From NCBI RefSeq assembly GCF_023913775.1, contig NZ_JAMXAX010000014.1, forward strand, positions 1-64,000: DNA of 64,000 nucleotides, in the 5' to 3' direction. Source of the DNA: Acidovorax facilis. GTDB taxonomy: Bacteria > Pseudomonadota > Gammaproteobacteria > Burkholderiales > Burkholderiaceae_C. Below are positions 28,563 through 36,559 of this stretch, piece after piece; within the stretch, counting starts at the first letter, position 1; each line of letters begins with the position of its first letter. The notes below the pieces were generated by a model. That model worked only from the letters and a program-made list of their open reading frames with translations. It searched no databases and was not told where the DNA came from. The translations under genes and the position numbers were made by a program.

Positions 28563-28586
28563 AAGTTGCCCCCCCAGGGGCAACTT
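28563..28586 (+). other. Hairpin downstream of the receptor gene
   Basis: Perfect 10-bp arms AAGTTGCCCC and GGGGCAACTT with a 4-base loop lie 32 bp after the receptor stop. There is no T-run, so this may be a stability element ahead of the terminator at 28657-28685. Confidence 0.45.
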
Positions 28587-28656
28587 TCGCTATCGACACT
28601 CCAAGCCCGACAGCCTCAAGGCCAGACGCCAGGCGTCAGCTGTTGAAGTCCCCTTG

Positions 28657-28685
28657 GAATCACCACCTTCGGGTGGTTTTTCTAT
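28657..28685 (+). terminator. Rho-independent terminator for cheW-MCP
   Basis: AATCACCACC-TTCG-GGTGGTTTTT forms a tight stem with a UUCG tetraloop and a T-run, the classic form. It ends the cheW-receptor transcript before the convergent REC-HPt gene. Confidence 0.85.
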
Positions 28686-28750
28686 TATTCAGAAGCTGTG
28701 AAATGATCCACGTGCCGGCAATAGGCTGCCGTTTGCGAGATGCAAAGAAT

Positions 28751-29488
28751 TCAACTTTCGCCTTGAACAGAAACCACACGCAGCACCTGCTGCCGCAACT
28801 GTCGCCATCCCTGTTGCATAAGGTCAGAATGGCCCCCTGCAGCCCACTCCTCGGTGCTTCGCGCACACTGGGCAGCTGGCGCCTCACCCAGCATCGTCAA
28901 CACTGACTTGAGGTTGTGCGCCACGCGCCGCAGCGCCTGTGCATCTTGCGCCGCCACGGCCAGATCGCCTTCATTCACATCTTGGGAAAACCGGGCCAGG
29001 CATGCCTGTCGATACGCTTCGTAAAGCGCTCGATTGCCACCAAAAAACTCGGCCACGGGATCTGCTCTCACCAGGGGGGCAGCGGCCAGAGCGGCGGACT
29101 CCTCCCCGCTGGGGCTGGCCAGCGCCTCAGAGACACAAGCCATGAGGGAGCCCACCGAGGCGGGCTTGTGCAGAACGCGCCAGACGTTGAGCGACTCCAG
29201 CCTGCGCTGCGTGGCTGGATCGATTCCACCACTGAACACCACGGTGCGGCAGGCCGCGCCCTGTGGCGAAAGAGGTGTCTGCATCCAAACCAGTAGATCA
29301 AGGCCGGAGCCGTCGGGCAGGGTCAGATCCGTGAGGACCAGCTGTGCCACTTCAGTTGTCAGCGCCTGCTTCGCCTCGGCGAACGTGGCGCATTGCACCA
29401 GATTCACGCCGAGGGGATCGAGCGCCATCTGGACAAACCGGCGCACTGACGGATCGTCCTCCACCAACAGCACGCGCGGCTGCGTCAC
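28751..29488 (-). CDS. Response regulator with C-terminal HPt domain
   Basis: The 245-residue protein combines a receiver domain (residues 1-125) with a histidine phosphotransfer domain. The receiver has LLVEDDPSVRR at the N-terminus, the phospho-acceptor Asp in VLTDLTLPDGSG and the conserved Lys in VLHKPAS. The HPt motif RVAHNLKSVLTMLG supplies the phospho-His. There is no output domain, so it is best read as a phosphorelay shuttle or sink. Its gene starts 8 bp after the HTH-REC gene stop and is surely cotranscribed with it. Likely partners are the two kinases and the stand-alone receiver encoded divergently at 30281-36503. Confidence 0.88.
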   Translation of the reverse strand: MTQPRVLLVEDDPSVRRFVQMALDPLGVNLVQCATFAEAKQALTTEVAQLVLTDLTLPDGSGLDLLVWMQTPLSPQGAACRTVVFSGGIDPATQRRLESLNVWRVLHKPASVGSLMACVSEALASPSGEESAALAAAPLVRADPVAEFFGGNRALYEAYRQACLARFSQDVNEGDLAVAAQDAQALRRVAHNLKSVLTMLGEAPAAQCARSTEEWAAGGHSDLMQQGWRQLRQQVLRVVSVQGES

Positions 29489-29496
29489 GACGGCGC

Positions 29497-30204
29497 TCAG
29501 GCCTTCTCGGCCATAGGACGCAGGAACCCCGCCAGCAACGCAGGCAGCTCCTGCACCAAGCGGGGCTTGTGCACCACAGGCAGCCCGGCCAGCGCAAAGG
29601 CGTAGGGACTGCGCTGCTCTTCGTCGAGCGAGGTCACAACGATCAGACGGCTGCGCTGGAACTGGGGATGCGAGCGCAGACGGGAAATCAACGTCGCACC
29701 ATCAATGCCAGGAAGAAGGATGTCCACAATCAGCACATCCGGCTGCAGTTCGCCCGCCATCGCCAAGCCAACGATGCCGTCGTCTGCCACATGCAGTTCC
29801 ACTTGCGGGAAATCGTGCGCCATCAACAGCTTCACCAGGGTCTGGAAATGTGCGGAATCCTCAATCAGCAACACCCGTTGGCCGTGTGTACCCGCTGGTT
29901 CGCGAGAAGCGCTGGCCTGCTCCGCGCGCCTGGGAGCTGCTTTGACAATCCCATCGTCTGACGCTACCACCGCACCAGACACGGCAACTTCTGCAACCGG
30001 TACAGCGGGCTGGCCCTGCCGCTGGGCCAGCCAGCGCTCGACCGATGCCTTCGCGATGCGCCGATGACCTCCTGGTGTTTTCCAGGCCTCCAGCTCACCC
30101 CGGTCCACCATCAGCTGAACAGAACGAACCGCCATACCCAGCACCCGCGCCACATCACGGGTACTGCAATCCACCGGCAGCGAAGAGAGAAGACTGAGTT
30201 CCAT
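29497..30204 (-). CDS. HTH-REC transcription regulator (excisionase/MerR-like HTH fused to a receiver)
   Basis: The 235-residue protein has a DNA-binding domain at the N-terminus and a receiver at the C-terminus, the reverse of common response regulators. The HTH region reads STRDVARVLGMAVRSVQ and ends with the wing TPGGHRRI, typical of MerR/excisionase-like folds. A low-complexity linker leads to a receiver with VLLIEDSAHFQ, the acceptor Asp in LIVDILLPGIDG and the Lys in VVHKPR. The start is uncertain: ATG at 30204 or GTG at 30222, the latter inside the palindrome. It faces the divergent signalling operon across 76 bp and probably controls both. Confidence 0.85.
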   Translation of the reverse strand: MELSLLSSLPVDCSTRDVARVLGMAVRSVQLMVDRGELEAWKTPGGHRRIAKASVERWLAQRQGQPAVPVAEVAVSGAVVASDDGIVKAAPRRAEQASASREPAGTHGQRVLLIEDSAHFQTLVKLLMAHDFPQVELHVADDGIVGLAMAGELQPDVLIVDILLPGIDGATLISRLRSHPQFQRSRLIVVTSLDEEQRSPYAFALAGLPVVHKPRLVQELPALLAGFLRPMAEKA

Positions 30205-30211
30205 AGTGGCG

Positions 30212-30250
30212 AATTTTATCACTTCGAAAAATCACTTTTGTGATAAAATT
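30212..30250. promoter_or_regulatory. Palindromic operator and back-to-back promoters between the divergent signalling operons
   Basis: Perfect 11-bp arms AATTTTATCAC and GTGATAAAATT are separated by 17 bp. A second inner palindrome ATCAC-TTTT-GTGAT (30231-30244) shares the right arm. Each outer arm carries an extended -10 (TGATAAAAT), one reading left toward the HTH-REC gene and one reading right toward the receiver gene, so a single bound regulator could control both operons. The arms are visible; binding by the adjacent HTH-REC protein is inference. Confidence 0.7.
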
Positions 30251-30280
30251 GATAAAACCAGTTACAGCAAGTGCCCAACC

Positions 30281-30667
30281 ATGAACAAACGCATTCTGAT
30301 CATCGAAGACCATGCGGATATCCGCCGACTGATCCGCATGACCCTGGAGTTCGAAGACCACGACATCCATGAAGCCGTCAACGCCGACGAGGGCCTGGAG
30401 GCCGTGAGAACGCTGCGCCCCCAGTTACTGTTGCTGGACATCATGATGCCCGGAAGCATGGACGGACTCGATCTGTGCCGCCTTGTCAAAAGCGACCCAT
30501 CGCTGGGCAAACCCTGGGTGGTGCTGCTGACGGCTCGCGGGCAAAGCCAGGATATCGAGGCGGGGATGATGGCCGGGGCCGACGCCTATCTGCTCAAGCC
30601 CTTCAGCCCCCTCAAACTGATCGAAACCATCAACCACCTGGGCACAACCCCCGGCGAGGCGCCATGA
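30281..30667 (+). CDS. Stand-alone receiver-domain response regulator
   Basis: This 128-residue CheY-like protein consists only of a receiver domain. RILIIEDHADIRR supplies the acidic pocket, Asp53 in LLLLDIMMPG is the phospho-acceptor, and Lys in YLLKPFSP completes the site. There is no output domain. Its stop overlaps the start of the HD-GYP gene (ATGA), so the two are made together; the pair may act as a split RpfG-type regulator in which phosphorylation controls cyclic-di-GMP hydrolysis. It is the first gene of the 30281-36503 operon. Confidence 0.92.
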   Translation: MNKRILIIEDHADIRRLIRMTLEFEDHDIHEAVNADEGLEAVRTLRPQLLLLDIMMPGSMDGLDLCRLVKSDPSLGKPWVVLLTARGQSQDIEAGMMAGADAYLLKPFSPLKLIETINHLGTTPGEAP

Positions 30668-31431
30668 ACATGGTTGCAGCTGCACGCGAAAATACCCAGT
30701 TCAGCCCTGCGGCGGCCGACCAGATGGAGAAGATCGTCTTCGATCTGGGGCGCATGTACCAGGAACGCAACGAGGCGTTGCAGGAAGTGGCCCGCGCCCA
30801 CCATGAGGCACTGTTTCTGCTGTCCATGGCGGCGGAATACAAAGACGATGACACAGGCATCCACATCGTGCGCATCGGATTCCTGGCCGAGGCCCTGGCA
30901 CTTTTTCTGGGCGAGTCCAAGGACTACGCCCTGATGCTGCGCAAGGCGGCCCCCATGCATGACATTGGCAAGATCGGCATTCCTGACGACGTGCTGAAGA
31001 AACCTGGTGCCTTCACGCCTCAGGAGCGCATGATCATGAACCGGCACCCTGCCATCGGGGCAGACATCCTGGGAAAATCGCGCATCGCGCTGTTCCAGGT
31101 GGCCGCCGAAATTGCGCTTGCACACCATGAACGCTGGGATGGCAAGGGTTACCCGAACCAGTTGGCAGGCCAAGCCATCCCCCTGTCGGGGCGCATTGTG
31201 ACCATCGTGGACTTCTACGACGCCCTGACCATGGACCGCGTCTACCGCCCGGCCTTCAGCCACGAAAAAGCGCTGGAGATGCTCCTGGCAGAACGAGGCA
31301 AAGCCTTCGACCCGGATATCGTGGACTGCTTCCTGCGCAACAGCGCCGCCATTTCGGCCTTGCGTGAGCAAGTCACGGTCGGACGCATGACCTTCGCCGA
31401 CCTGATCAACCGCAAGCAGGAGGCACCATGA
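30664..31431 (+). CDS. HD-GYP domain cyclic-di-GMP phosphodiesterase
   Basis: The 255-residue protein has an HD-GYP domain with the catalytic pair His99-Asp100 in HDIGKIGIPD, HHERWDGKGYP (GYP at 162-164) and the downstream VDFYDALTMDRVYR segment. All metal and substrate motifs expected of an active enzyme are present. An N-terminal helix of about 40 residues precedes it, but there is no fused receiver; that function is supplied by the overlapping upstream gene. The ATG at 30664 lies in the 4-base overlap. Confidence 0.92.
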   Translation: MNMVAAARENTQFSPAAADQMEKIVFDLGRMYQERNEALQEVARAHHEALFLLSMAAEYKDDDTGIHIVRIGFLAEALALFLGESKDYALMLRKAAPMHDIGKIGIPDDVLKKPGAFTPQERMIMNRHPAIGADILGKSRIALFQVAAEIALAHHERWDGKGYPNQLAGQAIPLSGRIVTIVDFYDALTMDRVYRPAFSHEKALEMLLAERGKAFDPDIVDCFLRNSAAISALREQVTVGRMTFADLINRKQEAP

Positions 31432-32231
31432 TCTTCCGTACATACCGAGTGCAGGCTGCGGTGCTCATGCTCCTGGCTACCGCTCTGGCCTCCTGGGGCG
31501 CCACAGCAGGTGAGGTTCAGGACCGCGTTCAGGCCCGGGGTGAAGTCAGGGTCTGTATCTGGCCCGCGTACCAGCGCATCTCGTTTCGGGACCCGCGCTC
31601 CGGCCAGCTCAGCGGCCTGGACATCGATCTGGCTACGGCACTGGCGTCTGATCTGCGCGTCAAGCTGCGATTCGTGGACTCCTCCTTTGTCACCTTGGTG
31701 CAGGACCTGCAGGCAGGCACATGCGATGTAGCGATGTTCGGCATCGCCATGCTGCCGCAGCGCATGGAGCAACTCCAGTTCTCCACACCCTATTTGCAAA
31801 GCGATATCTATGCCGTAACCACACGCACCAGCCGCATCGTGCGGCAGTGGAGTGACATCGACCAACCCGGCGTGCAGGTAGGCGTGCAGGCTGGAACGTT
31901 CATGGAGCCCGTCATGCGGCAACGCCTCAAGCATGCAGGTCTCGTCTCCATCCACCTGCCACAGACGCGCGAACGCGAGCTCATTGCGGGCCGCGTGGAC
32001 GTCTTCATGACCGATTACCCCTACGGTCGCGCACTGATCGAAAGCACGGAATGGGCCGCACTGGTGGCGCCCCCCAAGCCGTTCTATACGCTCCCCTACG
32101 CCCATGCCAGCAAACCGGGCGACGTCGAATGGCGAGCCGTGCTCAACGCTTTTGTCGCCCGGATTCGGCAGGACGGCCGCCTGGAAACGGCGGCACGGCG
32201 CCACGGACTCGAAAGCATCCTCCTGAACTGA
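31428..32231 (+). CDS. Periplasmic solute-binding protein, amino-acid (family 3) type
   Basis: The 267-residue product begins with a signal peptide (hydrophobic core VLMLLATALASWGATAG) and shows the bacterial family 3 fold: RGEVRVCIWPAYQRISF, LSGLDIDLATALASDL, GTCDVAMFGIAMLPQR and VGVQAGTF. No ABC permease or ATPase is nearby. Instead it overlaps the HD-GYP gene and precedes two histidine kinases by 10 bp, which suggests a sensory binding protein presenting a ligand to a kinase. The ligand is unknown. Confidence 0.88.
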   Translation: MIFRTYRVQAAVLMLLATALASWGATAGEVQDRVQARGEVRVCIWPAYQRISFRDPRSGQLSGLDIDLATALASDLRVKLRFVDSSFVTLVQDLQAGTCDVAMFGIAMLPQRMEQLQFSTPYLQSDIYAVTTRTSRIVRQWSDIDQPGVQVGVQAGTFMEPVMRQRLKHAGLVSIHLPQTRERELIAGRVDVFMTDYPYGRALIESTEWAALVAPPKPFYTLPYAHASKPGDVEWRAVLNAFVARIRQDGRLETAARRHGLESILLN

Positions 32232-32241
32232 TGCCCCTGCC

Positions 32242-34737
32242 ATGAAACGATCCATTCCCTTTGCCAAGCTCAGCCTGCTGGAAGTAGCCAGCAGCAGGGC
32301 GCTCTTCGGGGGCACACTTCTCATGCTGGCCGTAATCGTCGGCACCGCATCGCTGATGTGGCTGGAGTTCCGCCGCACAGAAGCTCAGGACCGCAAGCAG
32401 CTCGAATTACTGGCCAGCGTCATGGAGTCGCACGCCAGCCAGGTTTTCGACAACACCAAGCTCGCCCTCGACAGCCTTGCGAAAAGCCTGACCACCGAGA
32501 ACCACACTCCCGCGCAGCTCGAAGCACAGCAGTCTTACCGCTTGCAAGGCCTGCCTTTTCTGCGCAGCATCGCCATCGTCAGCTCCGAAGGGCTGGTGCT
32601 GGCCTCCACGACCGCCTCGGACCGGGGTGGCCGGGTGGATCTGCAGCGCCTGCCTCCTTCACCAGCGACCGATGAGCGGGTGGTCATTGGAGCCTGGGTG
32701 CATGGCCGCACACTCACCCAAGATATGCGCAATGCAACCGTGCCAGCTGGCCTTGGCTACATTCCGATGGTGCGCCTGGTTCGCCTGCCATCGAACGCTG
32801 TGGTGACGTTGGTGGCACAGATCAATCCCGACGCCCTGGCCACCTACCAGCGGCAGTTGATGGAGGCAGGCCACCCTGGCACACAGGTCATGCTGGCATT
32901 GGACAACGGGACCTTGCTCACCCAGGTGGGCAACGACACCCTGAATCTTGGAAGCAGCCTGGGCACCCACCCTTTGTTCCAGGGTTTGCTGCCAGCGCAC
33001 AAAGGAACCTACGGCCCGCTGCAAACCTTTCAGGCGCGCAGCCTGGGCGCCTGGCGCAGCTCCAATAGCCAGCCTCTGGTGGCATTTGTAGAGCAACCCT
33101 ATGAAGCCACGACCCAGCAGTGGCTGGACGCAATGCGAGGACCGCTGCTGTTCATGGGGGTGGCCTTGGCGCTGATAGGACTTCTCACGCATGCGTCCTG
33201 GCGCAATGCCCGCGCAAAAGAAGTTGCGCAACGTGAACGCGATGAGGCCCAGCAAGAAACCGCACGGCGCGAACAAGAGCTGTCCGTCCTGTTCCGAAGT
33301 GTTCAGGAGCTGATCTTCCGCACCGATGCCCAAGGGACCATCCGGTTCGTCAATCCCCGCTGGCATGCCATTACCAACCAGCCCGCTGAAATGGCCCGAG
33401 GCCAGCGTCTGCGGGACGTCGTCCACCCCGAGTGCCGCGATGGCGTGGATGCCCTGTTCGACGCCACCCAGCCCCCGGGCGTGCGCATGGCGCAGGTCCG
33501 CCTCACGGGACCCGCAGGAGAAACGCGCGCGCTGGACATCTCGGTGGTTCCGCTGCGTGACCGGTCGGGTCAGTTGCGCGGCTTTGCGGGCAGCGCGGTG
33601 GATGTGACAGCCCTGCTGGCCGCCCAGCAAAGCCTGCAAGAGCAGTTGGCCCTCACAAGCCAGGTGCTCGAATGCAACCCGTTGCCCATCTGCATGACCG
33701 ACACCGAAGGACGTCTTCTCTCGGTCAACCAGGCCTGGGAAAGTTTCATGGGGCTGTCGCGCAAAAGCGTCCTGGGGATGCGCAACATCGACTTTCTGCC
33801 CAAGCAGGAGGCGCAGGCGTACTGCGCACACCAAGAACAACTGTTGCGCGAGGGCGGTCGTGTCCGCTACGAAGAGCGCATGCGCCGACTCGATGGCAGC
33901 TTCCGGGATGTGCAGGTCACCAAGGTGCTCGTCACCACCAACGGCAAGCAGCCCATCGGTATCCTGACCGCCAAGATGGACATCACGGAATTCCGGGCCG
34001 CGCGCGATCTGGCCGAAGAGGCGTCGCGCTCCAAGTCGGAATTTGTGGCCAACATCAGCCACGAGTTGCGCACGCCCCTGCAATCCATCCTGGGCTTCTC
34101 CGAACTCGGACTGGCGCGGGGCCGCCATCAATCCAAGCTGGCGTCCATGTTCAGCGACATCCACGACGCGGGCCAGCGCATGCTGGTGCTCGTCAATGAC
34201 CTGCTCGACATCGCAAAGATCGAGAGCACGGTTGGAGCCTTCCAATTCGAGCGCGCCGACGTGCGCGATCTCATCGAGGAAGTGGCGGCAGAGATGGCGT
34301 TGCTGCTGGACCGCAAACGCCTGGGCCTGGGCTTGCGACTGGGCCGCATGCCTTTGATCGCCAAAGTGGATCCATCGCGCTTTCAGCAAGTGGTACGCAA
34401 TGTCTTGAGCAACGCCATCAAGTTCTCGCCCGAAGACAGCATCATCGACATCACCGCCGGAGTCTCGGACGACCACAGCATCCACATCCAGGTGCGCGAC
34501 CAAGGCCCGGGCATTCCTCCCGCAGAGCTGGAGACCGTGTTCCAGGCATTCGTGCAATCGAGCAAGACGCGCGATGGCTCAGGCGGAACGGGCCTGGGCC
34601 TGGCCATTTGCCGCAAGATTGTCGAAGCGCATGGGGGGCGCATCCATGCCACCAACGGGCCCGACGGCGGTACCATCTTCCATATCATGCTGCTCACCGC
34701 AGGCTACACGGACACGATGCCAGCCCCGCTCACATGA
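32242..34737 (+). CDS. Membrane sensor histidine kinase with Cache-like and two PAS domains
   Basis: The 831-residue protein has a membrane span at about 24-44, a periplasmic region of about 250 residues resembling a dCache sensor, and a second span at about 296-314. A coiled coil and two PAS domains follow (beginning near ELSVLFRSVQELIFRTDAQG and LECNPLPICMTDTEG), then a HisKA domain with His607 in NISHELRTP and a HATPase domain with VLSNAIKF, DQGPGIPP and GGTGLGLAIC. There is no fused receiver, so phosphate must go to separate proteins; the neighbouring receiver, HTH-REC and REC-HPt proteins are the obvious candidates. The stop overlaps the next kinase gene (ATGA). Confidence 0.93.
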   Translation: MKRSIPFAKLSLLEVASSRALFGGTLLMLAVIVGTASLMWLEFRRTEAQDRKQLELLASVMESHASQVFDNTKLALDSLAKSLTTENHTPAQLEAQQSYRLQGLPFLRSIAIVSSEGLVLASTTASDRGGRVDLQRLPPSPATDERVVIGAWVHGRTLTQDMRNATVPAGLGYIPMVRLVRLPSNAVVTLVAQINPDALATYQRQLMEAGHPGTQVMLALDNGTLLTQVGNDTLNLGSSLGTHPLFQGLLPAHKGTYGPLQTFQARSLGAWRSSNSQPLVAFVEQPYEATTQQWLDAMRGPLLFMGVALALIGLLTHASWRNARAKEVAQRERDEAQQETARREQELSVLFRSVQELIFRTDAQGTIRFVNPRWHAITNQPAEMARGQRLRDVVHPECRDGVDALFDATQPPGVRMAQVRLTGPAGETRALDISVVPLRDRSGQLRGFAGSAVDVTALLAAQQSLQEQLALTSQVLECNPLPICMTDTEGRLLSVNQAWESFMGLSRKSVLGMRNIDFLPKQEAQAYCAHQEQLLREGGRVRYEERMRRLDGSFRDVQVTKVLVTTNGKQPIGILTAKMDITEFRAARDLAEEASRSKSEFVANISHELRTPLQSILGFSELGLARGRHQSKLASMFSDIHDAGQRMLVLVNDLLDIAKIESTVGAFQFERADVRDLIEEVAAEMALLLDRKRLGLGLRLGRMPLIAKVDPSRFQQVVRNVLSNAIKFSPEDSIIDITAGVSDDHSIHIQVRDQGPGIPPAELETVFQAFVQSSKTRDGSGGTGLGLAICRKIVEAHGGRIHATNGPDGGTIFHIMLLTAGYTDTMPAPLT

Positions 34738-36503
34738 ACAGGAAGCCCAGCAAGCCCCAATCCTCCGACTGGCGTAGCAGCCCGGCGCTGATGTACTTTG
34801 TGGTGGCCTGCGTTTTCAGCGCTGTAGTGCTGCTGGGTGCCTGGGCCACCATGGCCGCCATGCTGCGCTGGCAGTGGAAAGAAACCCTGGACGCCGAGAT
34901 GCGCCAGAACACCAACACCGCCCTGGCACTGAAGGAGCACACGCTGCGCATCCTGGACACGGTGGACCAGGCCATGTGGCGTTTGCAGCATACCGCCGAA
35001 GACGGACCACTCAACGGCGAGGACCTGGCAACCATCGCCAATGAAACCGGCATGGTGCCGCACATCCTGACGCAGTTGTCCTTCGTGGGCCCCGATGGCC
35101 GCTTTCAGGGCAGCAACCTAGACCCCGACGGCTCGCGCAGCAACCATGTGAGCCTGATGGACCGCGACCATATCCGGGTGCACTTGCTGCCCGCCGAAGC
35201 GGCCCCGCCCAGCTCTGGCATGCTGCACAACGGCCTTTTCATCAGCAAGTCCCTGCTGGGCAAGGTGTCGGGGGTATCGACCATCCAGCTCTCACGCAAA
35301 GTCACGGCCGCGGATGGGCGCGTCCTGGGGGTGGTGGTGGCGTCACTCAATCCACGCCATTTCGCCGACGTGTACCGAGGCGTGCAACTGGGCAGCGACG
35401 GCGGTGTGGGACTTGCGGGGCTTGACGGAGTGATCCGTGTGCGCGTGTTGGGAGGTGTCAGCACAGAGGTTGGGATGCAACTGCCCGCGCCCCTCCTGCA
35501 AGCACTGCGCAGCCAGGACAGCGGGGCCATGTTGTCGCCATCGTCCGACGCCAGACTGCGCATTATTGGTTTCAGCCGTGTCGGAAGTTACCCGCTTGCC
35601 GTACTCAGCGGCACCTCAGAAGAACACTCTTTCGCCCGCTGGCGCACCACACGCGACACGATCCTGTGGTTGACGGCACTGTTGAGCCTGGCGGTTGTGG
35701 CCTTTGTCGCCGTATTTCTGGGAAGCATTCGCAGGCTGGCGGTCAGCCACGCGGCACTGACCCGCAGCGAGGCCGAAGCACAACGCGCCAACCAGGCCAA
35801 AAGCGAATTCCTGGCCGCCATGTCGCACGAGCTGCGTACTCCGCTGACGAGCATCCGCGGCTTTGCCGAACTTATGGAGCTGCGCAGCAACGATCCACAG
35901 ACCCGGGAGCAATCGAGCCTTATCCGCCAGGGCGCAGAACACCTGAACGCTCTGCTGACGGAAATCCTCGACCTGGCGCGGATTGAAGCGGGTGCCATGC
36001 CAGCGCACCCCGAGCCCGTGGAACTGCCCGGTCTGCTGCACGATGTGATTGAGCTTTTCCGCGTCAGTGCCGTGGCCAAATCGCTGGCACTCACGGCGAC
36101 CACGGCCGCCAATGTCCCGAACGCCCTGGTAACCGACCGCCTCAAGCTCAAGCAAATCCTGAACAATCTCTTGTCCAATGCCATCAAATTCACCCCATCG
36201 GGCACCGTGTGCCTGGCCGTGGATACCAGCGCAGACGGTCACCACGTGCAGTTCCATGTCACAGACACGGGCCCAGGTATCCCGGAAAACCTGCACGAGG
36301 TCATTTTCGAAAAGTTCAGCCAGGGCCACGCCCGCGTCAGCTACCAACACGGGGGCACCGGACTGGGGCTGTCGCTGTCTCGTGCGCTTGCCCAACTGCT
36401 GGGCGGCACGTTAACCGTCAGGTCCCGGGTGGGCGAGGGCTCCACATTTACGCTGTCGCTGCCGCTGCAAATTCCGCCGAAAGCCGCCCCGCCCTTCGCA
36501 TAA
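34734..36503 (+). CDS. Membrane sensor histidine kinase
   Basis: The 589-residue protein has a span at about 20-42, a periplasmic Cache-like domain (about 43-300) and a second span at about 306-326 (ILWLTALLSLAVVAFVAVFL). A HisKA domain with His365 in AAMSHELRTP and a HATPase domain with LLSNAIKF, DTGPGIPE and GGTGLGLSLS follow. No PAS and no receiver are present. It is the last gene of the coupled operon that starts at 30281. Two kinases of related design sharing one operon suggest integration of two signals. Confidence 0.93.
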   Translation: MNRKPSKPQSSDWRSSPALMYFVVACVFSAVVLLGAWATMAAMLRWQWKETLDAEMRQNTNTALALKEHTLRILDTVDQAMWRLQHTAEDGPLNGEDLATIANETGMVPHILTQLSFVGPDGRFQGSNLDPDGSRSNHVSLMDRDHIRVHLLPAEAAPPSSGMLHNGLFISKSLLGKVSGVSTIQLSRKVTAADGRVLGVVVASLNPRHFADVYRGVQLGSDGGVGLAGLDGVIRVRVLGGVSTEVGMQLPAPLLQALRSQDSGAMLSPSSDARLRIIGFSRVGSYPLAVLSGTSEEHSFARWRTTRDTILWLTALLSLAVVAFVAVFLGSIRRLAVSHAALTRSEAEAQRANQAKSEFLAAMSHELRTPLTSIRGFAELMELRSNDPQTREQSSLIRQGAEHLNALLTEILDLARIEAGAMPAHPEPVELPGLLHDVIELFRVSAVAKSLALTATTAANVPNALVTDRLKLKQILNNLLSNAIKFTPSGTVCLAVDTSADGHHVQFHVTDTGPGIPENLHEVIFEKFSQGHARVSYQHGGTGLGLSLSRALAQLLGGTLTVRSRVGEGSTFTLSLPLQIPPKAAPPFA

Positions 36504-36515
36504 GCCGCATTGCTT

Positions 36516-36549
36516 ACCACTGCGGGGCCGATACACCGCAGTGGTTTAT
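36516..36549. terminator. Bidirectional terminator between the kinase operon and the IPTL-CTERM gene
   Basis: The perfect 10-bp stem ACCACTGCGG / CCGCAGTGGT has a 10-base loop and is followed by TTTATT. It lies 13 bp after the kinase stop and faces the end of the convergent surface-protein gene. Confidence 0.75.
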
Positions 36550-36559
36550 TGGTTATGCA

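Noticed and set aside
32659-34557. A 632-codon minus-strand frame opposite the PAS histidine kinase
   Set aside because: The plus strand encodes a complete kinase with all catalytic boxes; the antisense product has no recognisable pattern.
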